Assembly: GCA_036426205.1 (NCBI GenBank) | Contig: CM071573.1 | Span: forward strand, 74,763,043-74,827,042 | Direction: 5' to 3' | Origin: Ascaphus truei | Lineage: Eukaryota; Chordata; Amphibia; Anura; Ascaphidae | DNA length: 64,000 bases | Notes under the pieces: generated by a model | Seen by the model: only the letters and a program-made list of their open reading frames with translations | Database searches by the model: none | Told to the model about the DNA's origin: nothing | In this document: positions 1 to 11,620 of the stretch, in pieces | Numbering within the stretch: position 1 is the stretch's first letter | How the letters are laid out: each line of letters begins with the position of its first letter | Program-made: the position numbers and the translations under genes

Positions 1-776
1 TCATTTTTCTTTTTCTCGTCCTTTTTTTTTTTTTTTTCTTCTTTTCTGTTTTTCTGCCTTTTTGTTTTTTTTTCTTTTTCTTTCTTCTTATTTTTTTGTT
101 TTTTTATTTTTCTTGTTTCTCTGTTTTTTTTTTTTTTCTTTTTACTTTTTCTCTATTTTTTTTTTTTTTTTTTTTTTTGTTCTCTTTTTCTTTTTCGTTC
201 TTTTTTTTTTTTTTTTTTTGTTTTTTTTTTTTTCGTGTTCTTTTTCTTCTTTTTTTTTTTTTTTTTTTCTTTTTCTTTTTCTTTCACTTTTTTTTTTTTT
301 GTTTTTTGTTTCTTTTTTCTTTTTCTTTCTCTTTTATTTTTTTTTGTTTTTTTTCGTTTTCGTTTTTCTTCTTTTTTGTTGTTTTTTTCCTTTTCTATTT
401 TTTCTTCGAGGTTTTTTTTTTATTTTTTTTTTTATTTTTTTTTCTTCTTTTTTTTTTTTTTTTTTCCTTATTTTTTTTTCTTTTTTTTTTCTTTTATTTT
501 TCTTTTATTGTTTCCGTGTATTTCTTGTTTTCTTCGGTTTTTTTTGATTCCTTTTTCTTTTTTATGGATCTATTAAGTTGGGTTGTTTCTTATTTTGGTT
601 TTCTTTTTTCTTCGTTTTGGTTTTTCTTTTTTCTTTTGTCTTCCTTTTTTTTTTCTTGTTTTCCTTGTTTCTGCTTTTTTATTCGTTTTTCTTTTTCTCC
701 TTCCTTTGTTTTTCTTTTTTCTTTTTACTTCTTTATTTTTTCTTTTGTTCTTTATTCTTATTGAGTCGGGGTTGTA
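1..776. repeat. polypyrimidine (T/C-rich) low-complexity tract
   Basis: Almost pure T with interspersed C and occasional G or A on the + strand. The composition ends abruptly at about 776, where mixed sequence starts. Open frames here are Phe/Leu/Ser-rich (or Lys/Arg-rich on the other strand) and are translations of the tract, not genes. The tract is cut by the window edge. It could be an expanded microsatellite or the tail of an element lying to the left. Confidence 0.9.
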
Positions 777-2273
777 ATATTGCTGTTTCCGTGTGCTTGG
801 TTTGGCGCTCAGATTGTTTTTGACAGATGGGGAGTGACAAATGTTGATGATGGGGTGCTGGAGATATGAGGATGATGATGAGAGGTGCTGGGGCAGAGAT
901 GATGATGATTTTACACGTGCGGCCCGGATCTGTATTCCTTGGAGCAGTTCGGCCCTTCTCACTTGACAAGTTGTGCAGGCCTGATCTAGGTAGATTGTCT
1001 TCCTGGGTTTAATGACAGTTTGTTTTACAAGCCGTGACTGATGACCATACAACAGTTTATAACACATGGCTTTTAAACATCATTTAAAGTAGGGGAAAAA
1101 TGCACATGTTAAGTGCTGCATTTTTTTTTTGTCAGTGTATCAACATTGGTATTTCCTGGTTCCTCTCCCACAGATAGTTTCATAGTTTACGTTTTTTTTC
1201 TCGTCCTGCCCCGCCCTCACAAAACTCAAGATATGGCCTGTAAGATCAAGTAATACAAAGTGATGTCATTTATTAAATTGGCTGAACCCAGTGCCTTTCT
1301 CAATTACAATGATTTGATATTTATTTTAGCTTCTCTGTTTATGGAGAACTTTACAGCATAAGTGTAATAGTCATTCAGAAATTGGAACATAAAAAAGACA
1401 ATGCAGAGATTGGGGAAAAAAACCCAAGACATTGGGAGAAGGGCACCTGTTAGGTTCCCGGTCTAAATGTATAGTTAACAATGTTACATTGCTAAGCGGC
1501 TTCACTTTATAACAATAGATCGTTAGGTGAATTGCATCTACTAACAGAAAATGTAAATAGCACAAACAAACTGTTCAAGTGGTAAAAGATACTTGGTTTC
1601 CTTTAGTTTTTTTACTCAAACAAATTATGACACTGGTGAAGTATTAAGGATGTTCAAGGTTTCTTACTTGCCACAGGCTTGTGTACCTGAAGGTGTAAAA
1701 GAAGAACAGGCATGTCAAGTATGCAAAATCCATCTTCAAAAAGGCGTTACTACCACATATTAAAAAATTAAATTAAAAAAACAAAACCTGTTTAATGAGC
1801 TATTAATGCAAACCTCACTGATCAATGCAAACAGCTGAATGTTCTGCTTTTTAAAGTTTTACTGCTATATTGCTAACCTAGTATGCGCATTGTGTGCAGA
1901 GATTTAGAGAGGGATTGAGACATTAATAGTGGGAGAACTATAAAAAAAATAAGTACAGACTATCAAATATAAAAGTAAAAATAAAAAAGTGCTTGTCCCC
2001 CAGAGGGCTTACAATCGAAGTAGTATTGTGTGAAATGCACTGGTTAATTGAAGCAGGATGTGTTTATGCAGTGTAGTCATGTTACAGAGTATGCATAGGC
2101 TTTGTTATAAAGGTGACTTTTCGGGTAGATATGGAGAGAGCGAGTATGGCATCAAGATTGGCCCAAAGGCACATGGATTTTGTGTTGACTATGGACATTT
2201 ACATTTGCCTGGCTTTTCAAGAGAACCCTGTGTGTGGTTTTTGCTGCCATCTGTAATTTGTCATGTTTGTGTG
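777..2273. other. no gene seen; AT-rich non-coding DNA
   Basis: I see no splice-flanked conserved coding segment. There is a short GATGATGAT-type run near 850-910. A fragment around 1995-2020 resembles the 'gcttacaatc' part of the L2-like LINE 3' ends found elsewhere in the window, in minus orientation. Confidence 0.5.
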
Positions 2274-2585
2274 TTAGGCTTCGTTTGTAGTGCATGCGCG
2301 CGTGACGGAGCGCATGGTGTCGCACGCCTGTCGCCCGAGCGGTCCGTGCACTCTGAGATGGGGGAGGCAATGGGGAGACGTGGCGGTGACGTCACGAGGC
2401 TGGTTTGCCCTCATTGGCTGAACCGCTCACGTGACGCGGCCATCGTGCGAAAAAACAAAATAATTTCTCTGTTCAAAAATCTGGCATGCCGTCGCACTTC
2501 ATCGCGCGCGCGGTTGCGCGCACTATGGCCAGCCCGATAGAGCTACTGCATTTTGTTCCGGCACACACTATAAATCGCGGCCTTA
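2274..2585. mobile_element. Harbinger-type MITE (TTA/TAA flanks), CpG-rich
   Basis: The ends are imperfect inverted repeats (TTAGGCTTCG... and ...CGCGGCCTTA), flanked by TTA-like trinucleotides as expected for PIF/Harbinger elements. The centre (about 2388-2440) holds TGACGTCA, ATTGGCTG and CACGTGA. In reverse complement it matches the centre of the MITE at 11621-11961, so the two share a family. There is no transposase; an apparent ORF across it is incidental. Confidence 0.6.
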
Positions 2586-3440
2586 CCCTGCAAACTATTT
2601 GCTCCTGAAAGGTTGTGCAATGAAAGAAAAGAACCAACACCCAGGAAGACTTTTAAATGATTGGGGGTTGGAGACTGTTACTGTTGAAATGTAAACATGA
2701 CCTTTGAACCCTACTTTTGTCTGCTTGTTGAGAGATTAGGCTTGGTTTTGACACCCTCTTTGAAGCTCAGTTTGTTCAACTTCAGAAAGCACTCACCTCA
2801 TTTAGTTTATGGTCTCTTGAGTTGTGAAGATAAATAAGGGGGAGGGGTGAAGACATGCAAATAGATTTTTTTTTTTTTGTGGTGGGCTGCACTTTTAGGA
2901 TAACAAATTACCTTTTGTGTATCTAACCCAGTGTAAATCGGCAATCCTCACAGAGGCCTAGGAACACCCTGCCTAGGAGACCACTTCATTGGTCTCTTAA
3001 TACTTGTGAGCACAGAGGTAGCTGCATGCAATGGAATGGAATGTCAATGCACTGAATATTCCGAGTCTGCATTGTTTGCGTTAATTGGGGTAGTCCCTTC
3101 TGGGAATTAAATACAATAATTCCAAAGTTACGTTTAAAAGTTTAATATAGGTGACTGACGCAATTAAAAAAATGATTGTGTTTTAAATCACAAAGTAATT
3201 TTTACATGTAATGATCTACTGTGACGGACCTAGAATTCCTACAATTTTCATGACATTTTTAGATTTTTTTCTGTAAAATATGAAGAAAAATAAGGGGGTT
3301 CCTTTTTTTCTGACCACCGTGTTTACAGGTAAATTGTTATTCCAGATTAGGTTCCCTTTTTTTATTATTAAGTGTAAAGGGTTTTCCCCCCCCAATCGCA
3401 GATTATACTGTGGGTGCGGAGAAACATACGGTGTTACCAT
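2586..3440. other. no gene seen
   Basis: AT-rich sequence with short homopolymers (T-run near 2868, A-runs near 3165). No family recognised. Confidence 0.4.
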
Positions 3441-4223
3441 AGGTGTGGTGCGTTAACTGTTGGCTCACAGGAGGGCTGAGCTTCCGCCACGGGGAACCTG
3501 GGGCAATATATACATGGGGTAACCACTTACTCAATTCAGCGCCTCCACCTGCGATGGCTCCCACCATAGGGGGAGTGGTTCCTCGCAGGACACATACAAA
3601 TAATCAATACTCACACACAGTGATATATATATTAACTAATACCATTTACTGGGAACAGCATATCACACAAGACCATGCAAACATATCAGAACAGGTGTCC
3701 CTCTCTCGAGGAGACACTTACTGCGACGTCCCGCAGGACGCTTCCCCAACACCAGGTGATCCCACCCAGTGTCCAAAGAACCCCACCCAATGTCCCGCAC
3801 TCTTGCAGAGAGAGGCAATGGGTGACTGCGCAGTCACTATTACACTATGGGCCCGTTGGTGCACTTATGACTGTATAGTACCTGCCGAGCACTCCGGTGC
3901 TCGGATCAGCAACAACTTCACAAACTTCACGTAGGATGACGTCATCTGATCCCCAACCGGACTCTTTGCACGCGAACCGCCAGGGGCGATCCCAACCTGG
4001 AAACAGTCTCTGAGGACCCCAACTTGGATCCGAACCTCTTAGCAGGAACCGCAGCGTCTGCTGTGTCCCTATCTAATCTACCCTACTGTGGCAGGATCCC
4101 TAACATAGGGCCTGTCCCTGTCGCACTACAAACTGTAGGATGAGAACCTATCTGGGACCTAAGGGGTTAATAACCTACTCCTTTCCCCTTACTCTTCCCG
4201 GTTCTACTCTACCCCTGCAACTA
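3441..4223. repeat. GC-rich dispersed repeat, left part (LTR-like, unclassified)
   Basis: Moderately GC-rich non-coding sequence that joins the right part (7203-8222) directly if the PLE between them is removed, because both sides of the PLE carry the same 15-mer. The phrase 'gggacctaagggg' at about 4153 recurs near 31316 in another copy of the family. I cannot place its ends or prove it is an LTR. Confidence 0.4.
4209..4223 (+). repeat. target-site duplication of the PLE, left copy
   Basis: CTACCCCTGCAACTA, identical to 7188-7202 on the other side of the element. Confidence 0.85.
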
Positions 4224-4550
4224 CAAGAGCAAAACAAAACTGTATGGTGCTCTAACATAGACCTGACCAATATAGGTTGTAGCAGTATATTAAAGAATTC
4301 AATCCATTCCCAGAGATATCCCACACTATAATGGACCATCTATATTATAAACATCACATCCATTTGATCAATAAACCAGAAGAGTAACACCTTTGTGATG
4401 ATGAATACTCACACTTGCTTGTGTCTGGTCTGTAACATTGAAAAGGATTCCTGTGGTGTTAGCTGGAGTAAATTCACTCACTTTTTGCAGATGGGTCTTC
4501 AGTGGGTTCTTCATAGGTGTGTGCTGCCGGTTCTCCAGGGTAGTAGACAG

Positions 4551-5008
4551 GTTCAGCAGGGAGAGATGGAGCACTACTGGAAAAAATTGCTGGAGAGTGT
4601 GTTCCCAATAAAAATAAGGTTTATTGGATCAGAGCATGATAACAAGGATGAGCCCTGGGGCCCCCACCAACGCGTTTCGAGCTTCCGCTCTTTCTCAAGG
4701 TGATAACACTCTGATCAAATCTCTTACCTTATAAAGGTTCATTTTCCCGCTTTTCCTCACCCCTAACCCGTCGCTTGGTTGCGTCACGAGCAGCGCGCCG
4801 TGTGTATAGGGCGCGCCACGAGTGGCGCCCGTCGCGCAGGGTAGAGCGGTGACGTCAGCGCGTCTATGAACATCAACAACAACTTTATTATTATTTCTGC
4901 CGAACATTGAAAAAAACTTTAAAATAACTTTATTAACACTAAACAATGAACAGTACATATAATATTCATTACGAATGAGATGTACATTTAAAACATGTTA
5001 AAAACAAA
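4551..5008 (-). repeat. PLE terminal repeat, left arm (inverted)
   Basis: The reverse complement of 6737-7187 with scattered mismatches. It holds the motif pair 'aataaaccttattt' and a hammerhead-like core at 4667-4700. Unlike the right arm, it is followed outward by a further 327 bp (4224-4550) before the target duplication. Confidence 0.8.
4667..4700 (-). ncRNA. hammerhead-ribozyme-like motif (degenerate)
   Basis: The minus strand reads CTTGAGAAA, stem GAGC-GGAA-GCTC, then GAAAC followed by GCGTTGG. A hammerhead core is CUGANGA, stem II, GAAA. Stem II with a 4-nt loop and the GAAAC strand are intact, but core C3 is U, G8 is A and there is one extra A before stem II. It is probably inactive as drawn. 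It lies in a PLE arm. Confidence 0.45.
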
Positions 5009-5764
5009 GATAATCAATGTATCTAAAAATGTTTAAAAGAAAAGACAATCATGGATGTTAGAGTTTAGGATACATATGTATGACTCTGTACACGGACCCA
5101 GAGGATATAACTTAAAACATGCAGCCCTTTGTGTATATGGTTATGTAAATATATGGAAGTTCACTAGGTTAGCCTTATTTGTGAACTTATCCATCCCACA
5201 TTTCACAGTATCCCTGTTCAGTCTGAGTACGGGAACAGAGTCATATAATCAGATGTTTATGATCCATATTATTGTAGAATTATTAGATGTGTGGACCGAA
5301 AACTTATTTTGGCATATAATAATCCATGTTTTTAGATCAATATTCTTTATTGTTTTACATCTAAACTTATTATAAATATTATACCCAAGTTAATGACAAA
5401 AATTAGTATTATTAATTATACAGGTTACATACTTCAAACCAATTATCAATTGCACAGAATAAAGTTGTTGTCATAACACTATTGTATTTGACTTTTTTAA
5501 TTAATATATTTTTATTTTAGAAACGGATTGAGATCCCATTCTGAATTTAGACCAAAGGGGATTCTTGTATTGAGGGTAAAAATCCAGAAGAGTTCCCTTT
5601 TATCAAGTATGTCTAATCTGTTTCCCCCTCTGTAGGGTTTTTTTATGTGTTCAATTCCTCTATATTTTTAATTTTCTAATGTCTCCTTGTTTACAATTAG
5701 TAAAATGTAGGGATACTGGATTGTGGATCCCCTACCTTAATTAATCTAATGTGCTTCCCTCATT

Positions 5765-6330
5765 CTAACTTAAAGCTCGTGTGGTACGTCTACATATTGT
5801 TTGCCACATCCACAGTCCAATAAACAGACTATGATGTGGCATTAAAATTAATGAAGGATTTGATGGGATATGATTGTCCTGTGTTAAAGGATACAAATTT
5901 GAGGACGGCATCATATAAGCACAAGAAATACAATTGAGGCATTTGAAACACCCTTTGGGAGATGTTCTTTTTGATCTACTACAAGAGAAAGAAAAAAAGG
6001 CTTCTTGAGACATGATTTGCTATCGTTTTTGCTTTTTGAATACAAACGAGGGCCTTCCGTGTGTACCTTAGTTAGTAATGGGTCTGCAAACAACATTCCA
6101 AGTTTTCTAACAATCCCTTTGATGCTATTAACTTGATGTTATGTTGTGTAATAAAAATTGATTTTTTTGCTTCCCATTTATTTTGACTCTTTAAACGATT
6201 TTTTTGAGTATTCAAGAGATCTTCTCTGTCCATTTTTTCCACTTCTTCAACGACCTTCTGAGATTAGATCTTGGGTACCCCCTCTCTTCAATCTTTTTAG
6301 TAATTCATTAGATTGAGTAATGAGTCTTCA
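5765..6330 (-). pseudogene. PLE reverse-transcriptase C-terminus and GIY-YIG nuclease start, frameshifted
   Basis: Reading the minus strand from 6330 downward: decayed thumb-like sequence, then ADPLLTKVHTEGPRL (about 6093-6049), then a Cys-rich stretch (GVSNASIVFLV, with KCLNCISC in another frame), then IIVCLLDCGCGKQYV (about 5840-5796) running after a frame change into RRTTRAL. A Cys cluster followed by 'YL-x-C-x-CG-x-YVG-x-T-R' is the standard entry to the GIY-YIG domain of Penelope proteins. At least two frameshifts and several stops make it non-functional. The nuclease continuation (R-x-x-EH) is absent. Confidence 0.7.
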
Positions 6331-6736
6331 TTTTTTGAGCATATTCGCTTAAGCTATCAATTGTCCTTTGGAATGAATTTAGAGAGGCTAGGGTGACAGC
6401 TGTCAAATCTAAATATGTGTTGCGGAATTAGTTTTCCTTAAACATTAGATTAATTTTCCCATCCATTCAATGAACAGAAATAAATCCAGATAGTGTAATG
6501 AGATAACAAAGTGGAGTGAATTTTAAATTTAGTTCATTATTGTTAAGGTGATTAATAAATAATAAAAGTGATTCTTCCCTCCTTCCCAAATAAATATTAA
6601 ATCATCTATGACCGCCTATAAAATGTGATAGTGTCGATAAAGGGTTGTTATCTCCAAACACGTGGACCGACGCTCCACCAACCTAAAATAGGTTGGCATA
6701 TGAGGGAGCGAAGCTGGTGCCATTGCGGTTCACGTG

Positions 6737-7187
6737 TTTGTTTTTAACATGTTTTAATGTACATCTCATTCGTAATGAATATTATATGTACTGTTTCATT
6801 GTTTATGTTAATAAAGTTATTTTAAAGTTTTTTTCAATGTTCGTCAGAAATAATATAAAGTTGTTTGTTGATGTTCATAGACCGCTGACGTCACGTCACC
6901 GTCTACCCTGCCGACGGGCGCCACTCGTGGCGCGCCCATCACACGGCGCGCTGCTCGTGACGCACCAAGCGACGGTTAGGTGTGAGGAAAAGCGGGAAAA
7001 TGAACCTTTATAAGGTAGAGATTTGATCAGAGTGTTATCACCTTGAGAAAGAGCGGAAGCCGAAACGCGTTGGTGGGGGCCCCAGGCTCATCCTGTTATC
7101 ATGCTCTGATCCAATAAACCTTATTTTTATTGGGAACACACTCTCCAGCAATTTTTTCCAGTAGTGCTCCATCTCTCCCTGCTGAAC
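6737..7187 (+). repeat. PLE terminal repeat, right arm (inverted)
   Basis: Inverted partner of 4551-5008. It ends exactly at the target-site duplication (7188) and includes a CpG-rich block at 6890-6970 and a hammerhead-like core at 7041-7074. Confidence 0.8.
7041..7074 (+). ncRNA. hammerhead-ribozyme-like motif (degenerate)
   Basis: CTTGAGAAAGAGC, GGAA, GC-CGAAACGCGTTGG: the inverted twin of the motif at 4667-4700, with one base of stem II lost, so the stem is weaker. Confidence 0.4.
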
Positions 7188-7202
7188 CTACCCCTGCAAC
7201 TA
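7188..7202 (+). repeat. target-site duplication of the PLE, right copy
   Basis: CTACCCCTGCAACTA, identical to 4209-4223. The perfect match implies a fairly recent insertion, or at least little local decay. Confidence 0.85.
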
Positions 7203-8222
7203 ACCTTCGCAGTCCTGAATAACTAATCACTAGCACTCGCAGCACTAGCCGTAACGCGTTGCAATCTACTGGGTGTGTACAGCGACTTAGCTGCACGCTA
7301 AACCCTATGCATTCTTGTCAGGCCTCACAGCACTGTCAGCCGTGATCCTGACAAGACAGCACACTCTCGCAGTAAGGGCAGCGTCCCTATCTTGGGCCTC
7401 CCTCAGCACTTACCCACTAACCTAGTGGAGAGTTGGGGCCTACCTGGGGTGTGGGTACCTATGTGGGTGCAGGAGCTGCACTCGCTCCCCGCACCCTTCC
7501 TTCCCTCACAGCTCCCTGACTCCAACTGACAAACCTGAGTGACAGGGTCCCTAACCTAGGGCAGTCCCTGGCAACACTCACTCTAATGGGGTAACTCAGA
7601 GCTATCTCGGGCCCTGGGGGTGCTGGCCTAGTACAGGGAGTCCCTGACTCCTGTACCCTACCTCCTTCCCTGGGCTGCTCCTGGCTCTGACTGCCTAACG
7701 TGGTCCAAGCCCGCGAATTGTATCCACTTGCCTCTGCAGATCCTTGGCTCTCATTGGCCACACTGATGCACCTGGTGTGCTTGGCCCTAAGCCTCATGGG
7801 AGTTGTAGTCCCGTGGAGGCTGCACTTACATTGGGGCCGCGTGAGCGCCTTCCCTGCGCCTGCGCGAATCCCTAATGGCTGCCGCAACCTCTCCTGTACT
7901 GCCCCTACCCTCGCGAGACTTCTCCCTGACTCTGGGGTTCCTTCCGCGCATGCGTGACCTATCTGTGGTCCTCCGAGCGCTCCGGTGCCCTCGCGCATGC
8001 GCAACGCCCCTGTAATGGCGGCACTCTGCTCACCGAGCCGCCGGGACCGCAGCAACGCAGCCGCGGCCTTAGCAACGGCCCGATCGCGTCCCCGGCAACC
8101 AGCCCGCTCGCGTCCCTGGTAACCGGGCAGCACTCGCGCACCTGTCCCCTCTCCCTCGTGCGCGGCGGCTGTATGCTGGAAACGGAGGGTGGTCAGCGGT
8201 GAAAAGGGAGACCTGGCTACAT
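7203..8222. repeat. GC-rich dispersed repeat, right part (LTR-like, unclassified)
   Basis: GC-rich, ending in 'gggagacctggctaca'. It contains 'tgggagttgtagtcccgtgg' (about 7798-7817) and a later 'atgcgc...aatggcggcac' block. Both recur in the same order in the copy at 31310-31736, which ends 'gggggacccggctata'. The open frames here (for example 7459-8133 minus) are Arg/Ala/Gly-rich, match no protein I recognise, and are explained by base composition. Confidence 0.5.
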
Positions 8223-9691
8223 CAGTAATGATGGCAGCGTAATTTTTTGTTTTTGTTTATAGAGAACAATTACCTCAAAGGGTTAGAATTATACTGACAT
8301 AAAATACAAACAATTACATTTTATACAGGAAGCAAATCAGTAAAAATGTCACATCACAAGTGATTGAGGCTAATTACATTGATTTAAGTTTAAACCTCTT
8401 GCCCGTTATATAGAACTGCCTCGTTATATTTGTTGTGCTCTTGTATTTCCTTTTTTTATCTGAGCACTGTGCTCATTGGCATGTAATTTTTCCCATAACC
8501 CCTTGCTGCAGTGGAAGCATTGTATGCTAGGTGAGAATGGTGAAAAGCAGGGTTGCAGACCTGTCTGAGACATGCGAATGTGCTCACAAGTAGTATTTTT
8601 ATTTACCTTTTTTTTTTTAAATCAAATGTTTATATAACATTTTATGGTTTCTGGAGCGTGGTCAGCCATCGGTAAGATGTGGAAGATCCTTGTTCCTTAT
8701 TCTGGTGTTGAGCATTTTTTTTTTTTAAAAAGCAGAGTTGTTTGGTTGATGGACTCTGCTGTAATTACTGGATGTCGGAAATTGTCCAGTCCTTATGTGT
8801 CTATTCTTCCTGCTGGCAAGCTGCTTGCAGCCATAAATCAGAGGTCTGCTAGGAAATTAGTCTGATGACACAGTTCTAGAGACCTCCCTAAGATGAAGAG
8901 ATGATATACAGAGCATAGATCTAAAGCCGACTGCGGGTAATTAAAATAACTTTCAAGAAGTGACCTTTCCTGGAAAAGGGAACCCCTGGGATTCTTTTCC
9001 ATGTGTTTCAACTTTGAATGTGGTATTCCAGTGCAACCCCACTTAGTGAAACACAAGCTTTATTTGGTGTTTATACAAATTGCATTTGCTTTCTTTAAAA
9101 AAAAAAAATACTTCTAATTGTTGATATTTATTTGAAGCTTGCCAATGTATTCCATGGAACAGTACACATTACGAAATTCTGCACGTTTTCTAGGCCGAAT
9201 TCCTAAAACTGGATACTGATTTGGATTTAAAGTTCCAAAACTATTGCTTGCCGCACATTTTTAAGGTCAAACCTCCCTGTTCTAACCTACCTTGGGTCTT
9301 GCATGACCGGCTAGAATCTGGTGAGGCTATAATTCCACCTGTATAATGCCATTACCCCATATTGGCTGGAAGTGCCATTAAACAGCGAGGCAGACTGGGA
9401 GAAAAAAATGGCAGCCGCTGGGTCACCCAGATGGTTGCAATCCTTAAGATCAAAGTTGATCTTGTGTGGGATTGCAGTTACTTTTTGATGCTAAAAACAT
9501 GAGTGGCATACTCTAAAATACCATATTTTAGATTCTGTTCTTCAAGGTGAATGACTTGAGACTGCATTGTTCTAGTTTAATAGCCACTGGTCTTTTATGT
9601 GGGAGAAACTTTCTTAAAAAAAAAAAAAAAAAAAGATTGTGCTAAATAATCTTCCTTTGTCTCTGCACCTATATGCTGTTTGGGACATGAG
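8223..9691. other. no gene seen
   Basis: AT-rich sequence with A- and T-runs (8707-8716, 9097-9108, 9617-9634). No recognisable coding segment. Confidence 0.4.
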
Positions 9692-9871
9692 TTAGGCTGT
9701 GCTTATAGTGACAGTGACGGGACGTCGCGGCAAAACAAATGCATTGCCGCGGTCGCGTGCACTTATAGTAAGCGCGCCGCAACGGATTGGTCGCCATCAC
9801 TGGAAGTCACCTCTATTTGATTTTCCAGCGACCGTCACCTGACATTCGCCGGCACTATAAGCGCAGCCTAA
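9692..9871. mobile_element. Harbinger-type MITE, about 180 bp
   Basis: Inverted ends TTAGGCTGTGCTTATAGTG and CACTATAAGCGCAGCCTAA, with TTA/TAA at the borders. The same termini occur at 12722-13010 and 34776-35040, which defines a family. The interior is CpG-rich (GACGTCGCGG type) and non-coding. Confidence 0.75.
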
Positions 9872-10037
9872 TACACTCGGCCAGTAAATCTTAAATCTAC
9901 CATCGGGCAAAAGGAAGAAACCCTTTTTATTTATTTTTAAATATTATTATTATTATATAACTTTTACCCCTTGCTGGACACAGAAATAAATTATTATTGA
10001 AAGGAAGTCATGGGTAGACTTGCTTTATACTTGAGTA

Positions 10038-10236
10038 CAGGGGTACCCAACTAGTCCCAAGCCCCCCCCCCCCGCCCCCTTCAACAGGTCAAGGCTTCAG
10101 GATATCCAGCGTCAGCACAGGTAGCTCAATCTGAGGCCTCTGAGACACCTGTGCTGAAGCAGGGACTGATTAAGCCAATTGTGCTGAAGCCGAGATCCTG
10201 AAAACCTAACCTGTTAAGTGGACTTGAGGACTGACT
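10038..10236. mobile_element. hairpin hAT-type MITE ('gctgaagcaggg' family), copy 1
   Basis: Starts CAGGGGTACCCAAC. The two halves are near-inverted copies of each other around 'tgtgctgaagcaggg' / 'cagcacaggtagctcaat'. The family recurs at 14690, 29343, 31017, 33471, 44850, 48548 and 56593. The CAGGGG...CCCCTG ends and the 8-bp duplication seen at copy 14690 point to hAT. Confidence 0.6.
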
Positions 10237-11617
10237 TTCAGCACTGTCCTGCTCTAGCATATTTCCTTTTAGTCTGTATACCTACTCCATTAAAGGGGAA
10301 TAGTTGAAAGTACTAATAGTTTTATTGGTGTTAAAAGAATGTAGGTTTGTATTTAGGTTGATATATTTTTTTTTATGTTCCAAGACGTCATTTTCAAAAC
10401 CTCAGCATTCTCTTGCTTTTCAAGCAAAGCTCGTGTATAAAAAAATATTTTGTCCACCAATAAGTGACATTCTTGGTTGAAAGTTTCTGCCACCTTGGAA
10501 AGAAGTGACGTTTCTGTAGCTTTTTTTTTTTTTTTTGGTAAGCATGTCAACAGGAAATCACATTCCACATACCCTGCGTATTTCTCATCTAGCTTTACTA
10601 ATCTTCTGCCTGCAGCTGATGTTTTAAACGGAGAATCCCCCAACGCAGGCTTAAAATAATAGGCTCACTTTATGTGATGGTCTGTCGTCGCCTGCTGAGT
10701 GTTATAATTTCTCAAAAGGCTCCGAACGGGATGAAATGATTTGTGGGTAAATTATACCGAAGGGGGGAAAGAAACCTGCAATGTATTAAGGGGAGAGAGG
10801 GAGGGGGTGTTACTTGGAGTTGCCTGCTTTTTAAGGGAGGATGGTATTCTTATGCTAATCCAGGCCTTGGATAAGGAGCACAGCAACCCCTGCACACAAT
10901 GGAAGTGGAGCCAGAAAGTCTGGCCTGCAGTCTAGCGCGCCTTGAAAAGCATGTCAGACGGGGCGCCTGAGGCTGCCTTTGGGGGCAGTAGCTCAAGGAA
11001 AAGGAGGGTCCTGCCTCCCTGCTCCTTTATTGTGCTGGCGCAAGGCCAGGCGAGAAACTACACATGTTGATCTAAGAAATGCAGGAGCTTGAAATGAATC
11101 CATTGGAGCATTTTTCCCCTTTATTTTCCAGCAGCAGTCTTCAATGTATTAACCCTGTTAGCCTAACAAGAGGCTGCGATGTGCATGCCCTTTTGGTCCT
11201 AAAGCGTCGGTGTAAGCTCATGGCAACAATATGTGTACATTAGGCTAAACTCCGTGGCAATAGCGTGATGGTGCTACGGATGTGATGGTTCACTCAGGGT
11301 ACCACAACTCCTCTCATTTCCAAGTGTTGTACTTTCTACTTAAGCAAAATATGATTTTATTATAGAAATAATCTCCTGTGATGTTCCTGGAGCAGACATA
11401 CTGTTAACTTCACATATCTAGCCGTTTTAAAAGATGTTAAAGGCTTCTAAACTTGGCGACTAAGTTTAGAATTAAAACGTAGACCACTGCTTATTTTTTA
11501 AACCTCTCTGCCCACCAGTAAGTATGATTTTTTTCAAAATGGAGTTAAATTATTTTTTATTTTCATTAAAATGGTGACAAGTATGGGGAGAGGTGTACTT
11601 TGTGTTAATGTGATATA
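10237..11617. other. no gene seen
   Basis: Mixed non-coding sequence with a T-run at 10520-10536. The ORF at 10353-10643 (minus) contains a poly-Lys run from this T-tract and shows no family features. Confidence 0.35.
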
Positions 11618-11620
11618 TAA

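Larger units (their letters stand above)
4224..7187 (-). mobile_element. Penelope-like retroelement (PLE), 5'-incomplete, target duplication intact
   Basis: A 2,964-bp insertion flanked by perfect 15-bp direct repeats CTACCCCTGCAACTA at 4209-4223 and 7188-7202. It has long inverted terminal arms (4551-5008 and 6737-7187). Between them on the minus strand are remnants of a PLE C-terminus: the connector ADPLLTKVHTEGPRL and a GIY-YIG start. Penelope-like elements are known to pair a reverse transcriptase with a GIY-YIG nuclease, to carry LTR-like repeats in direct or inverted orientation, and to carry hammerhead motifs. The RT core itself is missing, so the copy is not autonomous. Confidence 0.8.

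Noticed and set aside
62..764. Several Phe/Leu-rich open frames of up to 222 codons
   Set aside because: They are translations of the T/C-rich tract and appear in more than one frame over the same bases.
2058..2540. 160-codon open frame on the plus strand
   Set aside because: Half of it crosses the CpG-rich MITE at 2274-2585 and it shows no domain or splice context.
7459..8133. 224-codon open frame in GC-rich DNA
   Set aside because: Low-complexity Arg/Ala/Gly composition, lies in a dispersed repeat with another copy at 31310-31736 where the frame is not kept.
3441..8222. Complete LTR retrotransposon
   Set aside because: No gag/pol remnant and no second LTR nearby; only a GC-rich repeat with an LTR-like end is supported.
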